DNA of 64,000 nt from Streptomyces coffeae (GTDB lineage: Bacteria; Actinomycetota; Actinomycetes; Streptomycetales; Streptomycetaceae): positions 1-64,000 of the forward strand of contig NZ_JAERRF010000022.1 of the NCBI RefSeq assembly GCF_016741875.1. The letters are read 5' to 3'. Position numbers and translations under genes: made by a program. The number at the start of each line of letters is the position of its first letter. The first letter of the stretch is position 1. Below, in pieces: positions 7,311 to 14,859 of the stretch. The notes beneath the pieces are model-generated. The model was not told the DNA's origin, searched no databases, and saw only the letters and a list, made by a program, of their open reading frames with translations.

Positions 7311-7345
7311 GGCATTGACATGCCATCCTCTACGCGCGTCATGCT
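7311..7345 (+). promoter_or_regulatory. Candidate leaderless promoter of the RNase gene, with palindrome over -35
   Basis: A consensus -35 TTGACA (7315-7320) is followed by a -10-like CATGCT (7340-7345). This places the transcription start at or within a few bases of the ATG at 7352, where no Shine-Dalgarno is visible. GGCAT-TGAC-ATGCC (7311-7324) is a perfect inverted repeat covering the -35 and could be an operator. Spacing is a long 19 bp, so the -10 choice is uncertain. Confidence 0.45.
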
Positions 7346-7351
7346 AGTCCC

Positions 7352-7774
7352 ATGAAAATCCCCCCACGGATTGCCCGCATCGGTGCCCTGGGCGCCCTCG
7401 CCTCGACGCTGCTGATCGGTGGAACGGCCGTCACGGCCACCGCCGCCCCGGCGCCCCACAGCGTCGTCTCGGTCCAGGCCACCGCTGATGTCGGCAAGAT
7501 CTGCTACTCGAACCTCCCCGATCAGGCCCATGACACCCTCGACCTGATCGAGAAGGGCGGCCCCTACCCGTACCCGCAGGACGGCACCGTCTTCGACAAC
7601 CGCGAGGGCATCCTCCCGGACCAGTCCTCCGGCTACTACCACGAGTTCACGGTCAAGACCCCTGGCTCACCGGACCGCGGTGCCCGCCGCGTCGTCACCG
7701 GCGAGAAGGAGAACGAGGACTACTACACGGCCGACCACTACGAGTCCTTCGACCTGGTGGACCGCGGCTGCTGA
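7352..7774 (+). CDS. Secreted guanyl-specific ribonuclease, RNase Sa homologue
   Basis: 140 residues: a Sec signal peptide (MKIPPRIARI, then hydrophobic to about residue 31, cleavage near ATA-AP) and a mature guanyl-specific RNase. Aligned by eye with RNase Sa at a constant offset of 44, the catalytic residues are all present: Glu98, Arg109, Arg113 and His129. The disulfide cysteines correspond to Cys51 and Cys140. GYYHEFTVKTPGSPDRGARR and DYYTADHYESF are diagnostic. The enzyme cleaves single-stranded RNA after guanosine outside the cell, perhaps for phosphate and nucleotide scavenging. No barstar-like inhibitor gene lies in the window. The start appears leaderless. Confidence 0.95.
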   Translation: MKIPPRIARIGALGALASTLLIGGTAVTATAAPAPHSVVSVQATADVGKICYSNLPDQAHDTLDLIEKGGPYPYPQDGTVFDNREGILPDQSSGYYHEFTVKTPGSPDRGARRVVTGEKENEDYYTADHYESFDLVDRGC

Positions 7775-7811
7775 ACCGGCCCACCGGACCGAGAACCGCC
7801 ACCCCCCACGA

Positions 7812-7849
7812 TCGCGGCCGCTGCCCTGGGAACAGGGCAGCGGCCGCGA
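7812..7849 (+). terminator. Strong intrinsic terminator after the RNase gene
   Basis: A perfect 17-bp G+C-rich stem (7812-7828 with 7833-7849) closes a GGAA tetraloop, 38 nt after the RNase stop. It is the clearest terminator in the left part of the window. Confidence 0.85.
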
Positions 7850-8010
7850 GGCGTGTCCCCGGCGACGACGGCCGCCGCGCGCCCCGGTGGCAGCGCCGGG
7901 CGGCGCCGCGGACGGCATACGATCCGGCGGCCCTCCCCGAACCCCGCGCGGCCTCTTGTCAGCGCCTGCCGCTACCGTTTCGGTGGTAGCGGACGTGTGG
8001 GGAGGCACCG

Positions 8011-8976
8011 GTGGCGAACGGCCCGGACGTGGTCACATGCGGTGAAGCGATGCTGCTTCTGCTGGCAGAGCCCGGAGTTCCGCTGGACCGTGCCGTGCAC
8101 TTCCGCCGCTCGGTGGCGGGGGCGGAGTCCAACGTGGCCGTGGGTCTGGCCCGGCTCGGCCACGGAGTGCGCTGGCTCGGCCGCGTCGGCGCCGATCCGG
8201 CGGGCGAGGCCGTGCTGCGCGAGCTGCGCGCGGACTGTGTGGACGTCGGCCATGCCATCGTGGACGATCACGCCCCCACCGGGCTGCTGATGCGCGACAG
8301 CCATCCGCACCGCGCCATCGATGTGCAGTACTACCGCATGGGTTCGGCCGCCTCCCGGCTCACCCCCGAGCAGATACGCCCCGAATCCGTCGAGGGCGCC
8401 CGGCTGTTGCACCTCTCCGGGATCACCCCCATGCTCTCGCCGACCGCCGCGGCGGCCAGCCGGCGGCTGGTGGAGCTGGCCCGCGCGGCCGGGGCCCAGG
8501 TGTCCTTCGATCCGAACGTCCGGCACAAGCTGGGCGGAGCCGCCCAATGGGCCCAGACGGCGGGCACGCTGATGCGCGAGGCGGACATCGTCCTCGCGGG
8601 GGAGGACGAGTTGGAGCTGCTGACCGCCCAGCCCGCCGACGAGGCCGCGGAGGAGCTGCTGCGCGGCGCCGCCCAGGAGGTCGTGATCAAGCACCCCGAC
8701 CACTCCGCCACCGTGCGGACCGCGGACGGCAGTTGGCACCAGACGCCCCATGCGGTGCCGGTCGTCGATCCGATAGGCGCCGGTGACGCCTTCGCGGCGG
8801 GCTATCTCTCGGCCCGGCTGCGGAGCTTGCGCGAGCACCGCGCGCTCGCCGAGGCCGCCTGTGTGGCCGCGCTCGCCGTGCAGGCCGCCACCGACACCGA
8901 CGGACTGCCCACCGCCGCCGCCCGGGACCGTGCGCTCGCCCAAGTCGCCGACGGTGGGGACCGGGTCCACCGCTGA
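8011..8976 (+). CDS. kdgK: PfkB-family sugar kinase, probably 2-keto-3-deoxygluconate kinase
   Basis: 321 residues starting at GTG 8011 behind GGGGAGGCACC. The N-terminal PfkB signature region reads GAESNVAVGLARLGHGVRWL, then GRVGADPAGEAVLRELRADC. The C-terminal ATP/anion-hole signature is DPIGAGDAFAAGYLSARL near residues 252-269, with Asp of GAGD as the catalytic base. IVLAGEDELELLT is typical of KDG kinases. It should phosphorylate 2-keto-3-deoxygluconate in the cytoplasm. A KDPG aldolase follows about 220 bp downstream, which supports KDG over other PfkB substrates such as ribose or fructose. Confidence 0.85.
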   Translation: MANGPDVVTCGEAMLLLLAEPGVPLDRAVHFRRSVAGAESNVAVGLARLGHGVRWLGRVGADPAGEAVLRELRADCVDVGHAIVDDHAPTGLLMRDSHPHRAIDVQYYRMGSAASRLTPEQIRPESVEGARLLHLSGITPMLSPTAAAASRRLVELARAAGAQVSFDPNVRHKLGGAAQWAQTAGTLMREADIVLAGEDELELLTAQPADEAAEELLRGAAQEVVIKHPDHSATVRTADGSWHQTPHAVPVVDPIGAGDAFAAGYLSARLRSLREHRALAEAACVAALAVQAATDTDGLPTAAARDRALAQVADGGDRVHR

Positions 8977-9199
8977 CCCGGCCGCCGGGTCCGTAGGCTC
9001 GTCCCAGCACACCCGTACCGCACCCGTACCGAACCCGCCGTACCCCGACGGAAAGCCCGCTCCTCCGCTCACCCCGCCACCCGAGCCCATCGCAGCACCG
9101 CACATCGTCAACCGCACACCGCACGTGCCGCATATCCCCCGGGCAATCCGGCGCGGCACCACCCAGTCAGCACCTCGGAGAGGAAAGGCGGCGACTGCC

Positions 9200-9853
9200 G
9201 TGTACCGCTGGGAGACCACCCGGGCCGCGCTCGCGCAGCGCGTCCTGGCGATCGTACGGAGCGACAGCTACGACCGTGCCACGGCCACCGCGGACAGCCT
9301 GCTCTCCGCCGGTATAGCCGGCCTGGAGATCTCACTGACCACCCCCTTCGCGCTGGAGGCGGTCACCACGCTGATCCGGGAGGTCGGCAATGACGCGGTG
9401 ATCGGCGCGGGCACGGTGCTCGACGCCACCTCCGCCCGGATGGCCGCCGACGCGGGCGCCCGCTTCCTGGTGTCCCCGAGCCTGGACGCCGAGGTCATCC
9501 GCACCGGCCACCGCTACGGGCTGCCCGTCTTCCCCGGTGTGGCCACCCCCACCGAGGCGGTGCGCGCCCTGGAGCTGGGCGCGGACGCCCTCAAGTTGTT
9601 CCCCGCTTCGGCCTATGGCCCCGGCTGGGTCAGAGACGTACGGGCCGCGCTGCCCCAGGCGGCCGTGATCCCCACGGGCGGGGTGAGTGTGGCCGAGGCC
9701 CCGGAGTGGATCGCCGCGGGCGCGGTGGCCTGCGGGATGGGCGCGTCGCTGGCCGAGGGCGACCGGGACACCGTGGCCAAGCGGGTCGCCGAGCTGCTGG
9801 CCCGGCTCGCCGATGTGGGCCCGCCGCTCGACCCCGACCCCGAGCCGTACTGA
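9200..9853 (+). CDS. eda: KDPG/KHG aldolase
   Basis: 217 residues from GTG 9200 (VYRWETTRAALAQR). The class I aldolase fold is clear: E43 in GLEISLTTP, GAGTVLDATSARMAADAGAR, FLVSPSLDAEVI, and the Schiff-base lysine K132 in DALKLFPASAYGP. IPTGGVSVAEAPEWIAAGAV is the phosphate-binding end. It cleaves 2-keto-3-deoxy-6-phosphogluconate to pyruvate and glyceraldehyde 3-phosphate, completing the step prepared by the kinase upstream. GAGAGGAAAGG is present, though 12 nt from the start. No dehydratase or transporter for the sugar acid lies beside them. The 220 bp between kinase and aldolase hold nothing I recognise. Confidence 0.92.
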   Translation: MYRWETTRAALAQRVLAIVRSDSYDRATATADSLLSAGIAGLEISLTTPFALEAVTTLIREVGNDAVIGAGTVLDATSARMAADAGARFLVSPSLDAEVIRTGHRYGLPVFPGVATPTEAVRALELGADALKLFPASAYGPGWVRDVRAALPQAAVIPTGGVSVAEAPEWIAAGAVACGMGASLAEGDRDTVAKRVAELLARLADVGPPLDPDPEPY

Positions 9854-10007
9854 CGGCGCTCGTCCGGGTGTTGGCGCCAGGGCTCCCGGCGTCCCGGCTG
9901 ATGGTCAACGGGTTCACCTGAACGGCCACCGCGGGCTCGGCCCTGGCCGCCGGGTCCGCGGCACCGCCCGCCGACGGCCGTACCCACCACGGAACGCCTC
10001 TCTTTCC

Positions 10008-10041
10008 GGGCAGGGCGCCCGGTCGGGCAGGGTGCCCGGTC
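10008..10041. repeat. 17-bp tandem direct repeat at the left edge of the IS element
   Basis: GGGCAGGGCGCCCGGTC is followed directly by the same unit with one mismatch (C to T). It abuts the left-end hairpin of the IS200/IS605-type element and may be target-site or terminal structure. The rest of 9854-10034 shows no gene. Confidence 0.6.
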
Positions 10042-10101
10042 CTTCAGGGCCGGGGTGAATGCCTGCTCCTGCGTAGCGGGGCAGGGAAAGACGAATCGCC
10101 G

Positions 10102-10251
10102 TCAGGGTGATTCGTCGTCTCCACCCACGGTGGTGAGAGCGACTTCAAGCAGGTGCAGGATCTCTGAGTTGAGGGATCGCCGGTCGGTCTCTGCCTGAGC
10201 GGTCAGCCGTTCGTGCATGTCGTCGGGGATGCGCAAGGTGAACTTGATCAC
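10102..10251 (-). CDS. Arc-like ribbon-helix-helix protein of the IS element
   Basis: A 49-residue product from GTG 10251 that begins VIKFTLRIPDDMHERLTAQA and ends in a Gly-Asp-Glu tail. The beta strand (IKFTLRIP) followed by two helices with RRSLNSEILHLLEVAL is a standard ribbon-helix-helix of the Arc/CopG type. It is divergent from tnpB, with only 28 bp between the two starts, so it probably represses both. The spacer contains the small inverted repeat CACT-AC-AGTG. Arc-type genes accompany many Streptomyces tnpB elements. Confidence 0.75.
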   Translation of the reverse strand: MIKFTLRIPDDMHERLTAQAETDRRSLNSEILHLLEVALTTVGGDDESP

Positions 10252-10279
10252 GCCGTCATTGTGCCACTACAGTGACGGC

Positions 10280-11567
10280 ATGTCACGTTTCCGGATGTAC
10301 CCGACGCCTGCGCAGGCGGAGCAGATGCTCTTGCACTGCGCGCACGCCCGGTGTCTGGAACCTTGCTGTGGAGCAGCACTCGCACTGGCGCAGCGGCAAG
10401 AAGCCGGCCCCCGGCTTCGCCGAGCAGTGCCGTCAGCTCACCGGGGCCCGGCGCGATAACGAATGGCTTGGCGCTGGGAATGCGGATGTGCAGCAGCAGG
10501 CGCTGAAGGACTTCGCCAAGGCCAAGAACGCCCGCTTCACGTCCGGGTTCGGTGAGCCGACCTGGCGAAAGAAGTACCAGCACGAAGGCTTCCGCGTCAT
10601 CGGGACGGACCGTGTGCCCGAGTTCGAGCCGGATGGGTTACCGAAGCTGAACCCGAAGACCGGCAAGCAGGTCATGGGCCGGTTGGTGGTGGTGCAGAAG
10701 CTCAACCGGCGTTGGGCGCAGGTCAAGGTCCCCGGTTGCGGGTGGGTCCGCTTCCGTCTCACCCGCTCCGAGCTGCCCAGCTCGAAGACGTTCCGCATCT
10801 CGTTCAGGAACAACCAGTGGCACCTAGCGTTCGCTGTGATACCCGAGCCGATCGAGAGGCCCGGAACGGGCGAGGTCGTCGGCATCGACCGGGGCGTGAC
10901 CATCACCGCAGCCCTGTCCGACGGGCGGAAGCTGAACTGCCCGCAGCTCACTGTCGGGGAACGCGCCCGGATCCGGAAGCATCAGCGGCGGGCTGCTCGT
11001 GCCCCGAAGGGCAGTGCGCACAAGACGGTCGAGTACGCGAAGGTCGCGAAGCTCAAGGCACGTGAGGCGAACCGGCGCAAGGACTGGTGCGAGAAGACCA
11101 GCACCATGCTTGCTCAGTCCTGCGACCTGATCCGGTTCGAGAAGCTGAACATCACGAACATGACCCGCTCGGCGAAGGGAACCGCCGGGCAGTCCGGCAA
11201 GAACGTCCGCCAGAAGGCAGGACTTAACCGGGGAATCCTCGCCCAGGGCTGGGGCCTGCTACGTCAGCGTACCGAGCACAAGGCCCCCGGCCGTGTGGAG
11301 GATGTTCCCGCCCCGTACACTTCCCTGCGGTGCAGTGCCTGCGGATGGATCGAGAAGAAGTCGCGCAAGAGCCAAGCCGACTTCGAGTGCGTATCCTGCG
11401 GCTTCACCTGCAACGCGGACGAGAACTCAGCAATCAACGTCGCGGCAGGACGGGGCGGGATTCCCCGCCCCCGGCGATCAGCCGGTGCCGGAAGGGTGAC
11501 AACGGCCACCGGCCGTTCGAGCGCCCGTGAACCTCAACCCACCTGGGTTGGAATCCCCCTCTTTTAA
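10280..11567 (+). pseudogene. tnpB: TnpB RNA-guided nuclease, frameshifted near the N-terminus
   Basis: ATG 10280 opens MSRFRMYPTPAQAEQMLLHC, the normal TnpB start. After CGG at 10349-10351 the frame must shift to continue VWNLAVEQHSHWRSGKKPAP, because two bases are missing from what is normally a Tyr codon. From 10353 the second frame is intact to the stop at 11567. It has the RuvC residues (VVGIDRGVT Asp, IRFEKLNI Glu, NADENSAINVA Asp) and a zinc ribbon (CSACGW and CVSCGF). Leucine codon TTA at 10638 is a bldA-type codon. As it stands no full-length protein is made unless the ribosome slips or an internal start is used. The 3' end doubles as omegaRNA template. Confidence 0.8.
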
Positions 11568-11582
11568 GAGGGGGAGGATGTC
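11535..11582 (+). ncRNA. omegaRNA 3' scaffold / right end of the IS element
   Basis: Two hairpins, CAACCCA-CC-TGGGTTG (11535-11550) and a 10-bp stem TCCCCCTCTT/AAGAGGGGGA (11554-11575), are followed by GGATGTCAA. In TnpB systems the guide RNA overlaps the tnpB 3' end and the right end, and the guide is the flanking host sequence that starts right after it, here about 11583. The hairpins are seen; the RNA function follows from the family. The 5' limit of the RNA is not defined. Confidence 0.6.
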
Positions 11583-11759
11583 AAGATCCACCCCGAACTG
11601 TGCGCGGTCCACCCGGACAAGCCGTTCTCGTTCGCCGAGAAGGCGTACGCCCTGCCGCGCGGGGACACGCAGTTCAAGGACTACGTCGATCAGTGGGTCC
11701 ATGTGGCCACGCATGACGGCACGTACCGCACGTACGAGGATGAGTGGTTGAAGTTCTGA
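11583..11759 (+). pseudogene. 3' remnant of a periplasmic solute-binding protein gene
   Basis: Directly after the IS right end, 58 codons in one frame end at TGA 11757. The translation (KIHPELCAVHPDKPFSFAEK, then AYALPRGDTQFKDYVDQWVH and a tail ending EWLKF) reads as the last helix region of a family-3 amino-acid/cyclohexadienyl-dehydratase-like binding protein. No start codon or N-terminal domain is present here or on the left flank of the element. The remainder was lost, probably by deletion after insertion. Confidence 0.65.
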
Positions 11760-11848
11760 CCAAGCTTGCGTGCGAGACTCCCCACGCTGCCTCGACTGAC
11801 CTATATTGACCCGGGTTTACATCACTCATGTGTCATAGGGACTGATCG

Positions 11849-13138
11849 ATGACAGCGCACCTCGAACGCTCCGGGAGCGCCGCGACCACGTCCGGCACCA
11901 CCGCCCCGCCGTCCGGCTGCCCCGCCCACTCCGGCGCCCGGCCGCTCAGCGGGCCGGGGTTCCAGACCGACCCGGCGCGGATGTACGCCGATATGCGGCG
12001 CGAACACGGGGCGGTGGCCCCGGTGCTGCTCGAGGGCGGCATACCCGCCTGGCTGGTGATGGGTTATCGCGAGCTGCGCCAACTGACCAGCGACCCAGCG
12101 CTGTTCACCCGCGATTCCAGCGGCTGGAACGCCTGGGACGACATACCCGACGACTGGCCCCTGCTGCCCATGATCGGCCGCGGTGACACGGCCATGGTCT
12201 ACACCGAGGGCGAGGTGCACCGTAAGCGTTCGCTGACCATCAACAACGCGCTGGAGGCCGTCGACCCCTACGAGCTGCGCGACCAGGCCGAGAAGTACGC
12301 GGACCTGCTGGTGGACGCGTTCTGCGGGCGCGGTGAGAGCGATCTGGTCGCGGAGTACGCGGTGCTGCTCCCGGCGCTGGTCATCGCCCGCGTCTTCGGC
12401 TTCCCCGACACCATGGGACCGCGGCTGCTGCGCTCGCTCAACGAGGTGGTGGACGGCAGCAGGAAGGCCCTGAAGGGGCAGAAGGCACTGCGTGCCGGAA
12501 TGATGGAACTGCTGGCCGCCAAGCGCCAGGTCCCGGGGCCGGATGTGGCCTCCCGGATGATCGTCTCCACGGACTCCTCCCGCGACGAGGAGATCATCCA
12601 GGATCTGATGGTGATGTTCGGGGCGGGCCATCAGTCGACGGCCGACTGGATCGGCAACACCCTGCGGCTGATGCTCACCGACGAGCGGTTCGCCCTCTCG
12701 CTCTCCGGCGGCCGCCACAGCGTGGGCCGGGCGATGAACGAGGTGCTGTGGGTGGACACCCCCACCCAGAACATCGCGGGCCGCTGGGCCACCCGGGACA
12801 CCGTCCTGGGCGACCAGCGGATCAACGCCGGTGATCTGCTGCTGCTCGGCTTCGCCGCCGCCAACGCCGATCCGGACGTGCGCCCGGACCGGCGCGCCTC
12901 CACCGAGGGCAACAGCGCTTTTCTCTCCTTCGGCCATGGCTCGCACCGCTGCCCCTACCCGGCCCAGGAGATCGCCGAGGTCATCGCCCGGACCGGGGTC
13001 GAGGTGCTGCTGGACCGGCTGCCGGATCTGCGGCTCGCGGTGTCGCCGAAGGCGCTCGTCTGGCGGCCGTCCCCCTGGATGCGCGGACTGTCCGCCCTGC
13101 CGGTGGAGTTCAGCCCGGCCCCGGGCGGCGTCCGCTGA
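11849..13138 (+). CDS. Cytochrome P450, CYP157-like, lacking the ExxR arginine
   Basis: 429 residues behind AGGGA. The heme-thiolate loop is FLSFGHGSHRCPYP with Cys368. The I-helix region reads MVMFGAGHQSTADWIGNTLR. In the K-helix, where almost all P450s have ExxR, this protein reads NEVLW: Glu298 is present but the arginine is Trp301. Loss of the ExxR motif with a tryptophan at this position is the known peculiarity of the Streptomyces CYP157 family. Substrate is unknown. CYP157 genes often sit beside other P450s in conservons, but none of those genes is present. A TTGACC -35-like box lies near 11806. Confidence 0.88.
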   Translation: MTAHLERSGSAATTSGTTAPPSGCPAHSGARPLSGPGFQTDPARMYADMRREHGAVAPVLLEGGIPAWLVMGYRELRQLTSDPALFTRDSSGWNAWDDIPDDWPLLPMIGRGDTAMVYTEGEVHRKRSLTINNALEAVDPYELRDQAEKYADLLVDAFCGRGESDLVAEYAVLLPALVIARVFGFPDTMGPRLLRSLNEVVDGSRKALKGQKALRAGMMELLAAKRQVPGPDVASRMIVSTDSSRDEEIIQDLMVMFGAGHQSTADWIGNTLRLMLTDERFALSLSGGRHSVGRAMNEVLWVDTPTQNIAGRWATRDTVLGDQRINAGDLLLLGFAAANADPDVRPDRRASTEGNSAFLSFGHGSHRCPYPAQEIAEVIARTGVEVLLDRLPDLRLAVSPKALVWRPSPWMRGLSALPVEFSPAPGGVR

Positions 13139-13141
13139 AAC

Positions 13142-13175
13142 GGTCCGGCTGCCGCCAGGAGGCGACAGCCGGACC
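13142..13175. terminator. Bidirectional terminator between P450 and FG-GAP genes
   Basis: A stem of 10 perfect pairs (GGTCCGGCTG / CAGCCGGACC) continues after one mismatch into CGCC/GGCG around an AGGA loop. It lies between two convergent genes and can serve both. Confidence 0.75.
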
Positions 13176-13192
13176 ATGGAGCCGCCCGGTGG

Positions 13193-14623
13193 CTACCGGC
13201 CGAGCTCCGCGCCGTACTCGACCGCGCCGCTCAGCCCCAGCTTCGCCGGGGTCGTCGAAGTGACCGGGGGCTGCTCGCCCTCCTCGCGCGAGGCGTCGAA
13301 CCACACACCGCCGCTGCGGGCGTTCTCGCCCGGCGCGCCGGCCGCGATATCGGGGTAGCCGTCGCCGTTGTAGTCACCGGTGGCGACGTCCCCGCCGAAG
13401 AGGTCGCCCGCCTCCGCCGTCCCCTCCACGTCCGCGGAGTTCTGGGTGAACGCGGGGCCCAGCAGCGTGCCGTCCTGACCGGCGGCGAGCCACAGATACG
13501 AACCCGCGTCCTGCGCCGTGCCGACGGCCTCGTGGCTGACGCCGACGATCAGCTCGTCGATGCTGTCCCGGTCGAGGTTGGCCACGGCCAGCGAGCCGCC
13601 GAAGTTGTCCTCCGGCTCGGCGGTGCCGGACACGTACGGCGAGGACTGCGTGGTGCAGCTGACCTTGCCGCCCAGAGCCGTGCCCTGCTTGCCGTAGACG
13701 GTGGCGATGGCGCCGCCGAGGCGATCCTGGCAGTAGGTGCCGTCGGCCTCCGGGTTGGCCTGGACCTCACCGATGGCCAGGTCCGCGGTGCCGTCGCCGT
13801 CGAAGTCGCCGGTGGCGATGTCGCTGCCGTAGTCACCGGTGTTCCAGCCCGGCTGCCACCGGCCCGAGGCGCCCCGGCTCAGCACATGGGTGCCGGACGC
13901 CTCCATGCCCTTGTAGGTGACCGCGAGGTCGTCGGTGCCGTCGCCGTCGAAGTCGCCGGTCGTCATGGCGCGGGCGCCCCCGGCGGCGTAGGTCCAGATG
14001 AGGGACAGGTCCTCGGGCGAGCCCGCGGTGAGGGGGCCGCGCCGCAGCAGTGCCGCACCGCCTTGCCCATTGCCCGCGGTGGCCAGCGCGAGGTCCTTGG
14101 CGCCGTCGTGGTCGAAGTCGCCGATGGCGATCTCCTGGCCGAGCCTGCCGTCCCAGCTTCCCTTGGCGGCGGTCACTCCGCCGGAGAAGCCGGCGGCCGA
14201 CCCCCGGACGACGGTGGCGGTGCCCTCGTGGTCGGTGCCGGTGTCCTTGAGCCGCTCGCCGGGTGCGGTGACGGCCAGGTCGGCGTAGCCGTCGCCGTTG
14301 AGGTCGGCGGAGGCGACCGCCGTGCCGAACTGGTCGCCCGCCTCGGCGGTGCCCGGCACCCCGGCGCTGGACTGGCTGATCCGGACGGATCCGGTGTGGC
14401 CCAGGCCCTGCGGCCCGCCCCACACCACGTTGACGTAGCCCGCCGTGGTGCTGCCGTCGACGGTCGCCTTGGGCATGCCGACGGCCAGATCGGCGTACCC
14501 GTCCCCGTTGAAGTCACCCTTCAGGCCCGACGGTGCCGCGGACGCGGGAACCGCGGTCAGGCCCGATACGCCGAGGACCGCGGTCGAGCAGAGGATCGCG
14601 GCCAGCAGGGGCTTGGTGCGCAA
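13193..14623 (-). CDS. Secreted FG-GAP repeat (integrin-like beta-propeller) protein
   Basis: 476 residues with a Sec signal peptide ending near VPASAAPSG. Seven calcium-binding blade motifs are visible in order: DFNGDGYADLAVG, DLNGDGYADLAVT, DFDHDGAKDLALA, DFDGDGTDDLAVT, DFDGDGTADLAIG, NLDRDSIDELIVG and DYNGDGYPDIAAG. Seven repeats match the usual seven-bladed propeller, so the protein looks complete. The sixth blade has lost the regular DG spacing. No catalytic domain, cell-wall anchor or membrane segment is seen. Such proteins in Streptomyces are extracellular, with a likely binding or adhesion role. It is divergent from the GntR gene. Confidence 0.88.
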   Translation of the reverse strand: MRTKPLLAAILCSTAVLGVSGLTAVPASAAPSGLKGDFNGDGYADLAVGMPKATVDGSTTAGYVNVVWGGPQGLGHTGSVRISQSSAGVPGTAEAGDQFGTAVASADLNGDGYADLAVTAPGERLKDTGTDHEGTATVVRGSAAGFSGGVTAAKGSWDGRLGQEIAIGDFDHDGAKDLALATAGNGQGGAALLRRGPLTAGSPEDLSLIWTYAAGGARAMTTGDFDGDGTDDLAVTYKGMEASGTHVLSRGASGRWQPGWNTGDYGSDIATGDFDGDGTADLAIGEVQANPEADGTYCQDRLGGAIATVYGKQGTALGGKVSCTTQSSPYVSGTAEPEDNFGGSLAVANLDRDSIDELIVGVSHEAVGTAQDAGSYLWLAAGQDGTLLGPAFTQNSADVEGTAEAGDLFGGDVATGDYNGDGYPDIAAGAPGENARSGGVWFDASREEGEQPPVTSTTPAKLGLSGAVEYGAELGR

Positions 14624-14798
14624 TGTGTCTCCTGCGATGGGAGGAAATGGTGGCGGGGGCCATCGGGAGTGTCGCGATGCCCCGCTCTATGACTGGCGAG
14701 TCGAACAGATGGTTGCCCCCGTGTGGACCATGGATGAAGGGCGTGCCGCCGGTCACCGAGACGGCGCTGCCGATCTCTCTGTGTAGCCGCCGGGCCGT

Positions 14799-14810
14799 TT
14801 GTCCGGACAA
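14799..14810. promoter_or_regulatory. 12-bp palindrome upstream of the GntR gene
   Basis: TTGTCCGGACAA is a perfect palindrome 49 bp before the GntR start, in the 236-bp gap between it and the divergent FG-GAP gene. It has the shape of GntR-family operators (GT and AC half-site cores). I did not find a second copy before the transporter genes. The rest of the gap shows no gene. Confidence 0.5.
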
Positions 14811-14859
14811 CAGAACTTCACGACTTCCCGTCATGTGCTCATCCGGCTACGCTCGCCCC

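Larger units (their letters stand above)
10035..11582 (+). mobile_element. IS200/IS605-type element carrying a RHH gene and a frameshifted tnpB
   Basis: The left boundary is placed at a hairpin (CCCGGTCCT-TC-AGGGCCGGG, 10035-10054) and the right at the hairpin-GGATGTCAA end (11554-11582). There are no terminal inverted repeats, as expected for this class. Inside are an Arc-like gene on the minus strand and tnpB on the plus strand; no Y1 transposase (tnpA) is present, so mobility would need one in trans. The element interrupts or abuts a solute-binding-protein gene, of which only the 3' end remains. Exact ends are estimates. Confidence 0.75.

Noticed and set aside
10280..11567. Programmed frameshift in tnpB
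   Set aside because: No slippery heptamer or stimulatory structure is visible at 10345-10355 and the family does not use frameshifting. A mutation or sequencing error is simpler.
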